Source: Sphingobacterium micropteri (GTDB taxonomy: Bacteria > Bacteroidota > Bacteroidia > Sphingobacteriales > Sphingobacteriaceae). Taken from it: a stretch of DNA of 64,000 bases. The DNA is taken from positions 248,001 to 312,000 of the forward strand of contig NZ_JACOIK010000007.1 of the NCBI RefSeq assembly GCF_014692515.1. Direction: 5' to 3'. The stretch's first letter is position 1; each line of letters opens with the position of its first letter. Below are positions 26,294-34,778 of this stretch, in pieces. The position numbers and the translations under genes were made by a program. Under the pieces are notes generated by a model. That model was not told the origin of the DNA. It made no database searches and saw nothing but the letters and a program-made list of their open reading frames with translations.

Positions 26294-29161
26294 CAATTCC
26301 TGTATATCCGCTGTTGATAACGATTTTATAAAGCTTTCTTCTGTGGTAATTAGCGTGGATGACAGTGCTTTCTTTTGGCCTTGGAGCGCTAGTATTTTTT
26401 CCTCTACGGTATCTTTGCTAATGAATTTGTATATAAATACATTTTTCGTTTGTCCGATACGATGTGAGCGGTCAATAGCTTGTTGTTCTACTGCCGGGTT
26501 CCACCAGGGATCTAAAATAAATACGTAATCTGCTTCGGTAAGGTTAAGTCCTACACCTCCTGCTTTAATGGAGATTAAAAAGATTTGTGTGTTTTCCTGT
26601 TCTTTAAAAGTGTTTACCGCATCGGCTCTGTTTTTGGTGTTTCCATCCAGGTAAGCATAGGCTATTTTTTCGCGGTCGAAATAATCTCGAAACAATTGTA
26701 AGTGTTTTACAAACTGGGAGAAGATAAGCACTTTATGGCGCTCGGCGATAATAGATTGCAGCATCTCCACCACGGTATCAAATTTACCCGATGAAAAAGC
26801 TTCCTCCTCGTTTATCATGATGGGATGGTTGGCTATCTGTCTAAGCTTGGTGAGTCCCTGTAACAACATAATCTGGTTCCCCTGTCCGTTTTGTTGCAGC
26901 TGATTGTCCAGCAGGGCATTCCGGTATTCCGATTTTATACGTTCGTATAGCTTCATCTGTTCCTCTGTCATTTCGCAATAAACGGTTTGTTCGGTTTTTG
27001 GAGGAAGTTCCTTGGCTACCTGGTCTTTGGTGCGCCGGAGAATAAATGGCTTGATGATGGCTTGTAGACGAGCCGCTTTTTCTTCGTCTTTCTTTTTCTC
27101 AATAGGTATTACAAATTCTTTCTGAAAATAACTGTACGAACCGAGCAGGCCCGGATTTACAAAATGCATCTGCGACCATATATCGCCAACGGAATTCTCT
27201 ATGGGCGTACCGCTTAATACCAATCGATGTTTGCTTTTAAGACTTTTAATCGCCTTAAAGGATTTGGAAGTGGGGTTTTTGATATGCTGGCTTTCATCTA
27301 GAATAATATAGTTGAAGAAAAATTTGCTTAACATTTCTACATCGCTACGTACAACGCCATAGGTCGTGATCACCAAATCAAAATGGGAAAAGCCAAATGT
27401 ATCTTTTAGACGATTTGAGCCGGTGTGAAGATGTATACGAAGCTTCGGCGCAAATTTTTCGGCTTCTTTCTGCCAATTGTAAAGGAGTGATGTGGGCAGT
27501 ATCAGCAGGGAAGCTTTGGCATGGTCTGTTTCTTTTAAATACTCTTTTTGCCGTTGTAGCAAAGCGAGTGTCTGTACGGTTTTGCCCAAGCCCATATCAT
27601 CTGCAAGGCATCCGCCAAACTTGTATTCCTGCAGAAAGTGAAACCAATTGTAACCGGCGCGCTGATAGGGGCGAAGTTCGCCTCGAAATCCGGTTGGCAT
27701 TGGTGCTTCCGCGATACTGTCAAAATTTAATAATTGTTCTAGTTTGCGATGAAAAGAAAGCTCCGTATGCTCCGATATCTCATATAATAGCCCGATATGG
27801 GTTTTGTTTAGCTTTAAGCTATGCTTATTCGTCGTAAAAAGGAATAGATGTTCATATTGGGAGAACCACTCTTCCGGAATTAGCGCAATTTCGCCATTAG
27901 GTAATGTGAATTCTTTGTTTTTACTTAAAATATGTTCCCGTAAGGCTATAAATGGGATCTCATAGGGGCCAAAATGTGCCACCGCCTTTATGTCAAACCA
28001 ATCATTACCCTCTTCGATAGCCATTTCCAGAGAAGTCTTTCCGATGAAAATACGTCGGTCACTTTTTGCCTGGGTGATGATAAACCCCTTCTCTAAAAGC
28101 AAGTGTTGCTGGTTATTTAACCAATCAACAATAGATTCACGTTCTCCTTTGACGACATAATTTGCGAACAACAAATCTTTTTTGCGAAGGCCTAATTCTT
28201 CGATGAAAGTACCTTGTTTTTTTTCCCATACTAGCGAGCGCTTTATCCGATGAAAAATATACGTGTCTGCTTCCTCATGGTGTACTAATCGTACCGTAAC
28301 AGGATGCTCTGTGCCAGCCGAAAATTCATAAGGGCCATACGCAAAAGTCAGTTGTAAAAAAGACTGGCCGGAAGGGACGTAAAATAGCTTGAGGATGGGG
28401 GTTGCGTTTTCTTTATGGGTCTTAATTTCAAACCCCTCGGCATACACATGGTGTTTTTCGATCAGGTTGCTTACAAAAGTTTCAAAGTATCGCCTTTCGG
28501 TATTGCGGACGACGCTGATATAACGTTTGTTCAGAAACGGGCTGAGTTTCTTGCCATCTATATCCTGATCAAAATAGTATAAGGTGTTTTCTACCAACAG
28601 CCAAGCCTCCTTATTCACGATAACTTGTGCTCCTTTATACATGAAGTCCAATCGATGGCCTTTGTATTTTAGGGTAGGGAAATAGCGTGTTTCTGTCTCG
28701 TTACGCCGAAAATGGAATAAGATAGAGGTAGGCTCATCGGCAATATGTATTTCCTGATCGGCAGGATAACCGTCTTTACTCATTAAAAAAAGCGGCTTAT
28801 CCTGCAACTGCTTTAGTACGGTGAGCATTTTCTGCTCAATTTTCGGACGTATCCGATCGTAAATTTTTTCATCGAAAACATTTCCGAAAAAATCTACAGG
28901 ACGTATGGCTTTTTTGTTGAATGCTTTGATAATATGTGTTTGTTCGATCTCATCTAATAACGTAATAAGATGATAATCGGTTTCGTCCAATGCCGGTGCA
29001 AAATCACCAATAGTATTCGTGAAAATACGTTTATAGCTCAGCGAATAAGAACCATTAGTGTTCAATTGAACAATATGGGGTTCTATCAAGTAGCCCAAAT
29101 AAGGGTGTTGTCCTAACGAATAGATTAACTTGAATGGTAATTTGCTATCAACCTGCTGCAT
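26285..29161 (-). CDS. SNF2/SWI2-type DEAD/DEAH-box helicase-like ATPase
   Basis: Large DNA-dependent ATPase (958 residues) of the bacterial SNF2 family. The N-terminal half (1-490) is family-specific without clear motifs; from about 500 come the RecA-like domains: Walker A in LADDMGLGKTVQTLAL (about 520), Walker B ILDESQHIKNP (about 620), motif III LSGTPIENS, and in the second lobe KAGGVGLNLTEADYVFILD and motif VI QAIDRSHRIGQT (about 899). All ATPase motifs look intact. Bacterial SNF2 proteins of this type translocate on DNA and remodel DNA-protein complexes such as stalled RNA polymerase; the exact role is unknown. It converges with pigment locus 1, and its 5' side is flanked by the inverted intergenic element described at 29212-29696. 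Confidence 0.93.
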   Translation of the reverse strand: MQQVDSKLPFKLIYSLGQHPYLGYLIEPHIVQLNTNGSYSLSYKRIFTNTIGDFAPALDETDYHLITLLDEIEQTHIIKAFNKKAIRPVDFFGNVFDEKIYDRIRPKIEQKMLTVLKQLQDKPLFLMSKDGYPADQEIHIADEPTSILFHFRRNETETRYFPTLKYKGHRLDFMYKGAQVIVNKEAWLLVENTLYYFDQDIDGKKLSPFLNKRYISVVRNTERRYFETFVSNLIEKHHVYAEGFEIKTHKENATPILKLFYVPSGQSFLQLTFAYGPYEFSAGTEHPVTVRLVHHEEADTYIFHRIKRSLVWEKKQGTFIEELGLRKKDLLFANYVVKGERESIVDWLNNQQHLLLEKGFIITQAKSDRRIFIGKTSLEMAIEEGNDWFDIKAVAHFGPYEIPFIALREHILSKNKEFTLPNGEIALIPEEWFSQYEHLFLFTTNKHSLKLNKTHIGLLYEISEHTELSFHRKLEQLLNFDSIAEAPMPTGFRGELRPYQRAGYNWFHFLQEYKFGGCLADDMGLGKTVQTLALLQRQKEYLKETDHAKASLLILPTSLLYNWQKEAEKFAPKLRIHLHTGSNRLKDTFGFSHFDLVITTYGVVRSDVEMLSKFFFNYIILDESQHIKNPTSKSFKAIKSLKSKHRLVLSGTPIENSVGDIWSQMHFVNPGLLGSYSYFQKEFVIPIEKKKDEEKAARLQAIIKPFILRRTKDQVAKELPPKTEQTVYCEMTEEQMKLYERIKSEYRNALLDNQLQQNGQGNQIMLLQGLTKLRQIANHPIMINEEEAFSSGKFDTVVEMLQSIIAERHKVLIFSQFVKHLQLFRDYFDREKIAYAYLDGNTKNRADAVNTFKEQENTQIFLISIKAGGVGLNLTEADYVFILDPWWNPAVEQQAIDRSHRIGQTKNVFIYKFISKDTVEEKILALQGQKKALSSTLITTEESFIKSLSTADIQELLR

Positions 29162-29679
29162 TAAAATTCCTGAAGTCTTTCAAAAAAGTCTCTAATATAG
29201 CGTTTTTTGTTGTTCTTTTTTTAGAAAAAAGAACGGAAAAAATCGTCACTTCGGATATTTGAAATAATGGATCGTGCTAAGGATGAATTTCTACATACTT
29301 CAAACATCCGTATGTGACCCTTTGTGTTAATAGGGGATTGTGCAAATGCATGGCGTGTTAACTCTTTTTAGTTTCGGAAGCGCCTAATGAACAGAGATAT
29401 AAGGTAAAAAAGGAAATAAGATAAACAGGGATAGAGATAAGACGGATGTAGACACCCATGCACGCGGAACGCGGGCAAAAACGGCCTAGCATTTTTCCGC
29501 GGTCAGCTTTACGCTGGCTATTCCGTTAAAAGAACAAGAGGGATTAGTGCGCTTGGGTATATGCATTATCCTCCTTTGACATTTAATCTCGCATCCGGAT
29601 TTTTGAGGTATGTAGAAATTCATCCTTAGTATTATCCCTTATCTCAAGAATCCGAAGGGAGGAGGTTTTTGCTTCTTTT
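29162..29679. other. 518-base gene-free region holding an inverted pair of hairpin elements
   Basis: Between the helicase start and the dapF stop. Both ends are occupied by copies of the double-hairpin element (29212-29310 on the minus strand and 29596-29696 on the plus strand). The centre, about 29330-29590, has no open frame of interest. Its outer parts are weakly similar to each other in inverted orientation: TGCAwwATCC-like words lie 40-55 bases outside each first stem. No tRNA-like fold was found in the GC-rich stretch 29455-29525. The helicase promoter should lie in the left part but was not identified. Confidence 0.7.
29212..29310 (-). repeat. double-hairpin intergenic element, copy A1
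   Basis: Read on the minus strand: first stem CGGATGTTTGAA (29310-29299) pairs with TTCAAATATCCG (29263-29252) as 12 pairs including one G-U wobble, around a 35-base loop that begins GTATGTAGAAATTCATCC. Then AAGTGACGA and a T run, then a second hairpin GTTCTTTTTT / AAAAAAGAAC (29234-29212), 17 bases from the first. It lies upstream of the SNF2 gene, pointing toward its start. See copies at 29596, 45437 and 45712. Confidence 0.8.
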
Positions 29680-29696
29680 TCACGGGGAAAAAGAAG
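29596..29696 (+). repeat. double-hairpin intergenic element, copy A2
   Basis: First stem CGGATTTTTGAG (29596-29607) pairs with CTCAAGAATCCG (29643-29654), 12 pairs with one U-G, around a 35-base loop beginning GTATGTAGAAATTCATCC. After 17 bases comes the second hairpin CTTCTTTTTC / GAAAAAGAAG (29672-29681 and 29687-29696) with an ACGGG loop. The right arm of the second hairpin forms the last codons of dapF on the opposite strand and the left arm holds its stop codon. In opposite orientation to copy A1. Confidence 0.82.
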
Positions 29697-30474
29697 GCAT
29701 AGCGCCTTTGAAAACAAATTGAGCCGGCCCTTTCAGCCGGACCTCCGTAAATTGATCACCTATTTTGTGAAAACTGATATATAATTGTCCGCCGAGAACA
29801 CGAATTGGAATTTCTTGGTATCCCTCTAAGCCTTGGTGTAATGCAACGGTCATAGCAGCAGCAGTTGCACCGGTGCCACAAGCTAGTGTTTCATCTTCTA
29901 CACCACGTTCAAATGTCCGTACGAAATACCCTTGTTCTTCTTGTTCGATAAAATTGACATTGATACCTTCTTTTTTGTACGTTTCATTATTCCGGATCGC
30001 GGATCCTATTTCATAGACATTCTTGTGCTGGAGATCACTGATCCAAGTAACGTAATGAGGAGAGCCGGTATTCAACACATAGGCGTCGCCATCACGCTGT
30101 ATAGCGGAGACATCAATCATTCCTAAATCAACTTGGTTGTCTTGGATGATGGCTTGATGCTCTCCGTCGACTGCCAAAAAGACAGTTTTTTCTTGAATAA
30201 TCCCTAAGTCGCGAGCGAAAGCGACGATACACCTCCCCCCATTGCCACACATACTTGCTTCTCCGCCATTGGCATTATAATAAATCATTTCGAAATCAAA
30301 ATTTTCATTATTTTGAAGAAGCATTAAACCGTCTGCACCAATTCCAAATCTTCTGTCACATATCGCTTTTACTAAATCTTCGTTTTCGCGGTCGAAAAAA
30401 CCGCTTCTATTGTCGATAAGCACAAAATCATTTCCGGCACCTTGATATTTCGAAAATTTTATTTTTCTATCCAT
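29680..30474 (-). CDS. dapF: diaminopimelate epimerase
   Basis: Cofactor-independent epimerase converting LL- to meso-diaminopimelate for lysine and peptidoglycan synthesis. The 264-residue protein has the two-thiol mechanism residues: Cys76 in MCGNGGRC and Cys199 in LACGTGATAAAM, plus the start motif KYQGAGNDFVLID and GIGADGL. The C-terminus (GAMPSFSP) is encoded inside the second hairpin of the repeat element at 29596-29696, so the last few residues and the stop codon appear to derive from the element. The gene is divergent from the DegP-like gene, with 217 bases between the starts. Confidence 0.95.
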   Translation of the reverse strand: MDRKIKFSKYQGAGNDFVLIDNRSGFFDRENEDLVKAICDRRFGIGADGLMLLQNNENFDFEMIYYNANGGEASMCGNGGRCIVAFARDLGIIQEKTVFLAVDGEHQAIIQDNQVDLGMIDVSAIQRDGDAYVLNTGSPHYVTWISDLQHKNVYEIGSAIRNNETYKKEGINVNFIEQEEQGYFVRTFERGVEDETLACGTGATAAAMTVALHQGLEGYQEIPIRVLGGQLYISFHKIGDQFTEVRLKGPAQFVFKGAMPSFSP

Positions 30475-30691
30475 TTGTTTGATTTTTTTATCAAAAATTA
30501 ATATTCTTGTTACAATACAGCGTTTGATTGTTAAATCATGTTAAAAACCAGATTTATGCCTTTTCGTTAACATTTTTTAACTGTCAAAACTTCCCATGCA
30601 ATTTCTAATGGTACTACATTTGAACAAGCCATAAAACAAAAGTAAAAGAAAATATTTTTAAAGATAAAAGATCATTACAGTAATTAAGACA

Positions 30692-32233
30692 ATGAAGAAA
30701 ATAGGAATGAGTTTATTAATAGCTGCCGTTGGAGGTGCGGTGGCTATCGGAGGGTACAAGCTCTTCGAAAATAAGCAAAACGAGCAAATGACCTTCGAAG
30801 AGAAACAAAAGGTTTATTTTGCCAATAATCCGGGGAGCGAAATCTTGTCGTCGACAGGGAATCCAGATTTTACAGAAGCTGCTGCAGCGGTTTCACCAGG
30901 TGTAGTGCACATCAAGGTGACGATGACACGGCGGGCATCGCAGGGAGGTGGAGGATCTCCTTTCGATATGTTTGAAGAGTTTTTTGGGATGCCGCAGCGC
31001 CGTCAACAGCAACAGCCTCGACAAGCAACTGCTTCCGGATCTGGGGTCTTGATTTCACCTGATGGCTACATCGTTACGAATAACCATGTGGTGGAAGATG
31101 CAGATAAAATTGAAGTGAAACTAACGGATCAACGAACATTCGAAGCAAAGGTTATCGGTAGAGATGCTGATTTCGACTTGGCGTTACTTAAAGTTAGTGC
31201 ATCTAGTCTGCCTTTTGTGAAATTCGGTGATTCAGATCATGTGCGGATCGGTGAGTGGGTTTTGGCAGTTGGTTACCCTTTGAGTTTGCAATCTACAGTT
31301 ACGGCCGGTATTGTTAGTGCAAAAGGACGACAAATCGGTATTCTCGGGGAGCAAGGACAAGGTTCGCCATACGGTTATGGACAGCCCCAAGAGCCCATCG
31401 TGCGGACTGCGGTAGAGTCGTTTATCCAAACAGATGCGGTTATCAATAAAGGAAATAGCGGTGGAGCATTAGTAAATACACGCGGAGAGTTAATTGGAAT
31501 CAATGCGGCTATTGCTTCTCCTACTGGTGTCTATGCGGGTTATGGGTTTGCCATTCCGGTCAATTTAGTGAAAAAGATTGTGAATGACTTTAAGGAATTC
31601 GGTACGGTGCAACGTGGCTATGTCGGCGTGAATTTCCGTGAGGTAAACGCGGCTATTAGAGAGGAATTTAAGATTGATGATATTCATGGTCTGTACGTGT
31701 TTGATGTAGTGAAGGATGGAGCAGCGGCAGCGGCGGGTATCCAAAAAGGGGACGTACTGACGAAGGTGGAAGGAAACATCATTTATTCGTCTTCTGACTT
31801 ACAGGAGCGCGTAGCACGGTTAAATCCTGGAGATAAACTAAAACTTACCTACAAACGTGACGGGAAAGAACGTGATGTGACGGTTACCCTAAAAGCACAG
31901 GATACCAAGAAATCTGCTACAGAGGAAGAGGCGAGTGCGAGTGCAACAGAAATCTTCAATAAGTTGGGTGCCAGCTTTACGCCTGCTTCCGATGCACAGA
32001 AGAAAAAATTTGGTGTAAACTCGGGTGTAGTGATCACACAGGTGCACCGTGGTGGAATGTTTGAGTACTTTGGCGTGGAGAGGGGCTTAGTGGTAACACA
32101 TGTAAACGGAAAGCCTGTCAATAGTGTGGACGATGTAGAATCGGCATTGGGTAGCACCAAACGAAATATTGTTCGTGTTACCGGCGTTTCGGAAAGTGGA
32201 ACGACGGAATTCAACTTCCCGATACAGTATTAG
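30692..32233 (+). CDS. degP: Do-family periplasmic serine protease (DegP/HtrA-like)
   Basis: Periplasmic protein-quality-control protease and chaperone. N-terminal signal anchor (MKKIGMSLLIAAVGGAVAIG); trypsin-like domain with catalytic triad His132 (TNNHVVED), Asp162 (DFDLALLKV) and Ser256 (GNSGGALV); two PDZ domains at about 300-395 and 420-510. A Gly/Gln-rich insert (SQGGGGSPFDMFEEFFGMPQ and QQQQPRQ, about 83-115) corresponds to the LA loop of DegP. At 513 residues it has standard two-PDZ length. It stands alone, is followed 32 bases later by a strong terminator, and is divergent from dapF. Whether it is DegP or DegQ in function cannot be told from sequence. Confidence 0.95.
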   Translation: MKKIGMSLLIAAVGGAVAIGGYKLFENKQNEQMTFEEKQKVYFANNPGSEILSSTGNPDFTEAAAAVSPGVVHIKVTMTRRASQGGGGSPFDMFEEFFGMPQRRQQQQPRQATASGSGVLISPDGYIVTNNHVVEDADKIEVKLTDQRTFEAKVIGRDADFDLALLKVSASSLPFVKFGDSDHVRIGEWVLAVGYPLSLQSTVTAGIVSAKGRQIGILGEQGQGSPYGYGQPQEPIVRTAVESFIQTDAVINKGNSGGALVNTRGELIGINAAIASPTGVYAGYGFAIPVNLVKKIVNDFKEFGTVQRGYVGVNFREVNAAIREEFKIDDIHGLYVFDVVKDGAAAAAGIQKGDVLTKVEGNIIYSSSDLQERVARLNPGDKLKLTYKRDGKERDVTVTLKAQDTKKSATEEEASASATEIFNKLGASFTPASDAQKKKFGVNSGVVITQVHRGGMFEYFGVERGLVVTHVNGKPVNSVDDVESALGSTKRNIVRVTGVSESGTTEFNFPIQY

Positions 32234-32264
32234 TAAGGATCGTCGATTACTTCATAAAATAAAT

Positions 32265-32302
32265 ACGCGTCATCTGCTGAAAAAGTAGATGACGCGTTTT
32301 TT
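32265..32302 (+). terminator. rho-independent terminator after degP
   Basis: Perfect 11-bp stem ACGCGTCATCT / AGATGACGCGT with loop GCTGAAAAAGT, followed by a T-rich run (TTTTTTAT). It starts 32 bases after the degP stop and is the clearest intrinsic terminator in the window. Confidence 0.92.
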
Positions 32303-32334
32303 ATCATATAGGTATCAACTTTCTGGATTACCTT

Positions 32335-32364
32335 TTTGTATTCAAAAGAATAGCGTTATTTTAG
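32335..32364 (+). promoter_or_regulatory. probable promoter of the LMW-PTP operon
   Basis: A TTTTG box near 32335 lies about 18 bases ahead of TATTTTAG (32357-32364), a one-mismatch TAnnTTTG box, whose end is 4 bases before the ATG at 32369. This suggests a very short or absent leader. Confidence 0.4.
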
Positions 32365-32368
32365 AAGC

Positions 32369-32806
32369 ATGAAGATTTTGATGGTTTGTTTAGGTAATAT
32401 CTGTCGATCGCCACTGGCACATGGCGTAATGCAGCATTTAGTAGAACAGGAGGGGTTAGACTGGGAAATAGATTCCGCGGGGACGGGCGATTGGCATGTG
32501 GGACATCAACCAGACAAGCGTTCCATAGCGGTGGCTAAGAAATATGGGGTGGATATAACGCAACAACGAGCCCAATGGTTCCAACGAGATTTTTTTGAAC
32601 GCTATGATCACATCTATGTGATGGACAATAACAACTTTCGAGACGTTACAGCACTGGCCGAATGTGATGAAGACAGGGCCAAAGTACGTATGTTTTTGTT
32701 GAAAGATATCGTGCCAGATCCCTATTTCGATGAAAATCAGTTTGAGCCTGTGTACCATATGATTGAGAAACGCTGTCGCGAACTTATTCGTGAACTGCGT
32801 AAATAA
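32369..32806 (+). CDS. low-molecular-weight protein-tyrosine phosphatase
   Basis: Cytoplasmic phosphatase, 145 residues. The catalytic P-loop C(X)5R is at the N-terminus, CLGNICRSP, with Cys7 as nucleophile and Arg13; the general acid Asp lies in VPDPYFDE near residue 116, and the family's Ser/Asn contacts follow. In bacteria these enzymes often dephosphorylate tyrosine kinases that control capsule export, or arginine-phosphorylated proteins; no kinase partner is adjacent, and the nearest polysaccharide genes are 6 kb away. It is followed after 20 bases by a small conserved gene and then a cyclophilin, probably as one operon. Confidence 0.93.
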   Translation: MKILMVCLGNICRSPLAHGVMQHLVEQEGLDWEIDSAGTGDWHVGHQPDKRSIAVAKKYGVDITQQRAQWFQRDFFERYDHIYVMDNNNFRDVTALAECDEDRAKVRMFLLKDIVPDPYFDENQFEPVYHMIEKRCRELIRELRK

Positions 32807-32826
32807 TTCCCTACTTTTGCTAAGAT

Positions 32827-33177
32827 ATGAAAGCATCGGAGATTAATAAAAAATGGACTGAACTACAGCGCGTTATTGCAAGTGATTTCGATATGGAACT
32901 TCCCGATATTAAGGTTATGCTGTTTCTCATCGGTGTTCAAGAGCTGGGAAAAGGGCCACAGCAGTTTTCCAAACGGCAAAAAGAAGAGCTTATGCATATT
33001 GCTACTTGTCGTTTGTTTAGCGCTATGGGCTTCTACGAACTGAAAGGATTGGATGAAGAAGGGTGGCCGCATTGGGATTTAGTAAAGGCCATTCCCAACT
33101 ATACGTTGTTAGAACAAGAGATGATTCTAAAATCGTTGATTATTGATTATTTTGAGGATACCTATACCTTATCGTAA
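32827..33177 (+). CDS. conserved hypothetical protein of Bacteroidota
   Basis: A 116-residue cytoplasmic protein without signal peptide or membrane segment. It is acidic and largely helical, with SKRQKEELMHIATCRLFSAM and a C-terminal YTLLEQEMILKSLIIDYFED. I do not recognise a named domain, but its length, start (aagatATG) and codon use match its neighbours and it has no competing frame, so it should be a real gene. It lies 20 bases after the phosphatase and 9 bases before the cyclophilin. Similar small proteins next to LMW-PTP genes in Sphingobacteriaceae are plausible from memory but not verified. Confidence 0.75.
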   Translation: MKASEINKKWTELQRVIASDFDMELPDIKVMLFLIGVQELGKGPQQFSKRQKEELMHIATCRLFSAMGFYELKGLDEEGWPHWDLVKAIPNYTLLEQEMILKSLIIDYFEDTYTLS

Positions 33178-33186
33178 TTTGTAGTT

Positions 33187-33951
33187 ATGAAGAAATATTT
33201 TAAGGAGATAGGCATGCTTATGTTGGGCATGTTTCTGGTTACAGGGGCGTGGGCGAAAATACCGCAATATCATTATGTATCGATAACAACCGATAAAGGT
33301 GCGTGTTTATTGAAGCTGTATAACGAAACACCCAAACATCGGGATAATTTCGTTAAATTGGTTAAAGAGGGTTACTATGAAGATTTGATGTTTCATCGGG
33401 TTATCCAGAACTTTATGGTGCAGGGTGGCGATCCTAACTCACGTTATGCCGCACAGAAGCAGTCGCTTGGGGATGGCGGATCCGATTACAAGATTCCAGC
33501 AGAGATTCAGGAAGGCCTTATGCATAAAAAAGGAACAATCGGTGCTGCACGAGATGATAACCCGGCAAAGCAGTCCTCGGCTTCTCAGTTTTATTTGGTA
33601 CAGGGACGCGTGTTCTCATCTGCGGCATTAGATTCTTTAGAAGAGTTTCGATTGAAAGGAAAGAAGCTGACTGCACAGCAAAGAGAACTGTATTCGACGA
33701 TTGGAGGAGCACCGCACCTAGATGGAAATTATACCGTGTTTGGAGAACTATTGCAAGGCGTAGAAACCATCGATAAGATTGCGGTTGTAGAAACAGATGA
33801 ACGAGATCGTCCATTGGAGGATGTGCGGATGTCGATGAAGTTACTGACTAGAAGAGAGGCTTTAAATCTTGAACGGGAAATGGAAGGACTCTCTCCCAAG
33901 ACCGGCTTTTTGACTAAGTTTTTTGATCTTTTCCACCCGCGGTATTATTGA
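33187..33951 (+). CDS. cyclophilin-type peptidyl-prolyl cis-trans isomerase, exported
   Basis: Exported proline isomerase of 254 residues. After a signal peptide (about 1-23, ending GAWAK) the cyclophilin domain shows FVKLVKEGYYEDLMFHRVIQ followed by NFMVQGGDP with the catalytic Arg, KGTIGAARDD, ASQFYLVQG and GNYTVFGELLQGVETID. A roughly 25-residue insert (FRLKGKKLTAQQRELY) separates the FYLVQG and FGEL motifs, as in other Bacteroidota periplasmic cyclophilins. Role: folding of periplasmic or outer-membrane proteins. It sits 9 bases after the hypothetical gene and is followed by a short tandem repeat of TTAAC words before xth. Confidence 0.93.
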   Translation: MKKYFKEIGMLMLGMFLVTGAWAKIPQYHYVSITTDKGACLLKLYNETPKHRDNFVKLVKEGYYEDLMFHRVIQNFMVQGGDPNSRYAAQKQSLGDGGSDYKIPAEIQEGLMHKKGTIGAARDDNPAKQSSASQFYLVQGRVFSSAALDSLEEFRLKGKKLTAQQRELYSTIGGAPHLDGNYTVFGELLQGVETIDKIAVVETDERDRPLEDVRMSMKLLTRREALNLEREMEGLSPKTGFLTKFFDLFHPRYY

Positions 33952-33960
33952 GGGATGAAG

Positions 33961-33989
33961 TTAACCTCTTAACTCTTTAACTTCTTAAC
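33961..33989 (+). repeat. short tandem TTAAC repeat
   Basis: Four spaced TTAAC words (TTAACCTC, TTAACTC, TTTAACTTC, TTAAC) in 29 bases between the cyclophilin stop and the xth ATG. Imperfect units of 7-9 bases; function unknown. Confidence 0.6.
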
Positions 33990-33999
33990 AATTAAAAAA

Positions 34000-34764
34000 A
34001 TGAAGATCATAACCTATAACGTAAACGGCTTGCGCGCTGCTCTTAAAAAAGATTGGTTGGGCTGGATGAAAATAGTGAATGCAGACGTCGTTTGCTTGCA
34101 GGAAATTAAAGCTACGCAAGACCAAATTCCAGAAATTCTCTTATTGGAACAGATGGGATATGAACACTATTGGTACCCGGCGCAAAAGAAAGGATATAGT
34201 GGTACGGCTATTTTTACGCGGATTACACCTAAGCATGTGGAATATGGTTGTGGGCATGAAGATTATGACTTTGAAGGGCGTACCATTCGTGCTGATTTTG
34301 ACGATGTATCCGTGATGAGTGTATATTTCCCTTCTGGAACAACGGGTGATATACGACAGGACTTCAAATACCGTTTCTTAGATGATTTTCAGATATATAG
34401 TGATAAGCTCTTGCAGGAAAAGCCAAAACTAGTGATTTCGGGTGATTATAATATATGCCATCGTGCCATTGATATTCATAATCCAAAGTCCAATGCAAAT
34501 AGCTCTGGATTCTTGCCAGCGGAACGTGAATGGATGGAAAATTTTATCAATTCCGGATATGTAGACTCCTTTCGGCATTTAAACCCCCAACCGCATCATT
34601 ATACTTGGTGGAGCTATCGTGCAGGGGCACGAGCGAGAAATCTCGGCTGGCGGATTGACTATAATATGGTTTCTACCTCGTTGGCAGACAGCATAGTTAG
34701 GGCAGAGATTATGCCTTCTGCTGTGCATTCCGATCACTGTCCGGTGTTGTTGGAACTTCGATAA
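34000..34764 (+). CDS. xth: exodeoxyribonuclease III / AP endonuclease
   Basis: Base-excision-repair enzyme that cuts at abasic sites and removes 3' blocking groups. The 254-residue EEP-fold protein shows YNVNGLRAALKK, the metal Glu in CLQEIKA (Glu35), YFPSGTTGD, SGDYNICHRAIDIHNPK with the catalytic Asp and Asn, the WWSYR loop, and RIDYNMVST with the C-terminal SDHCPV His. Length and motifs fit bacterial ExoIII/ExoA. It is monocistronic between a short TTAAC repeat and the convergent histidine kinase gene 14 bases downstream. Confidence 0.95.
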   Translation: MKIITYNVNGLRAALKKDWLGWMKIVNADVVCLQEIKATQDQIPEILLLEQMGYEHYWYPAQKKGYSGTAIFTRITPKHVEYGCGHEDYDFEGRTIRADFDDVSVMSVYFPSGTTGDIRQDFKYRFLDDFQIYSDKLLQEKPKLVISGDYNICHRAIDIHNPKSNANSSGFLPAEREWMENFINSGYVDSFRHLNPQPHHYTWWSYRAGARARNLGWRIDYNMVSTSLADSIVRAEIMPSAVHSDHCPVLLELR

Positions 34765-34778
34765 AACAATAAATAGTT

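Noticed and set aside
29455..29525. GC-rich stretch as a tRNA or small structured RNA
   Set aside because: No cloverleaf, T-loop or anticodon arm could be formed.
29198..29704. ATAGCG on both sides of the first inverted element pair as a possible target-site duplication
   Set aside because: The words are at unequal distances from the hairpin ends, and no matching duplication is seen at the second pair, so chance is more likely.
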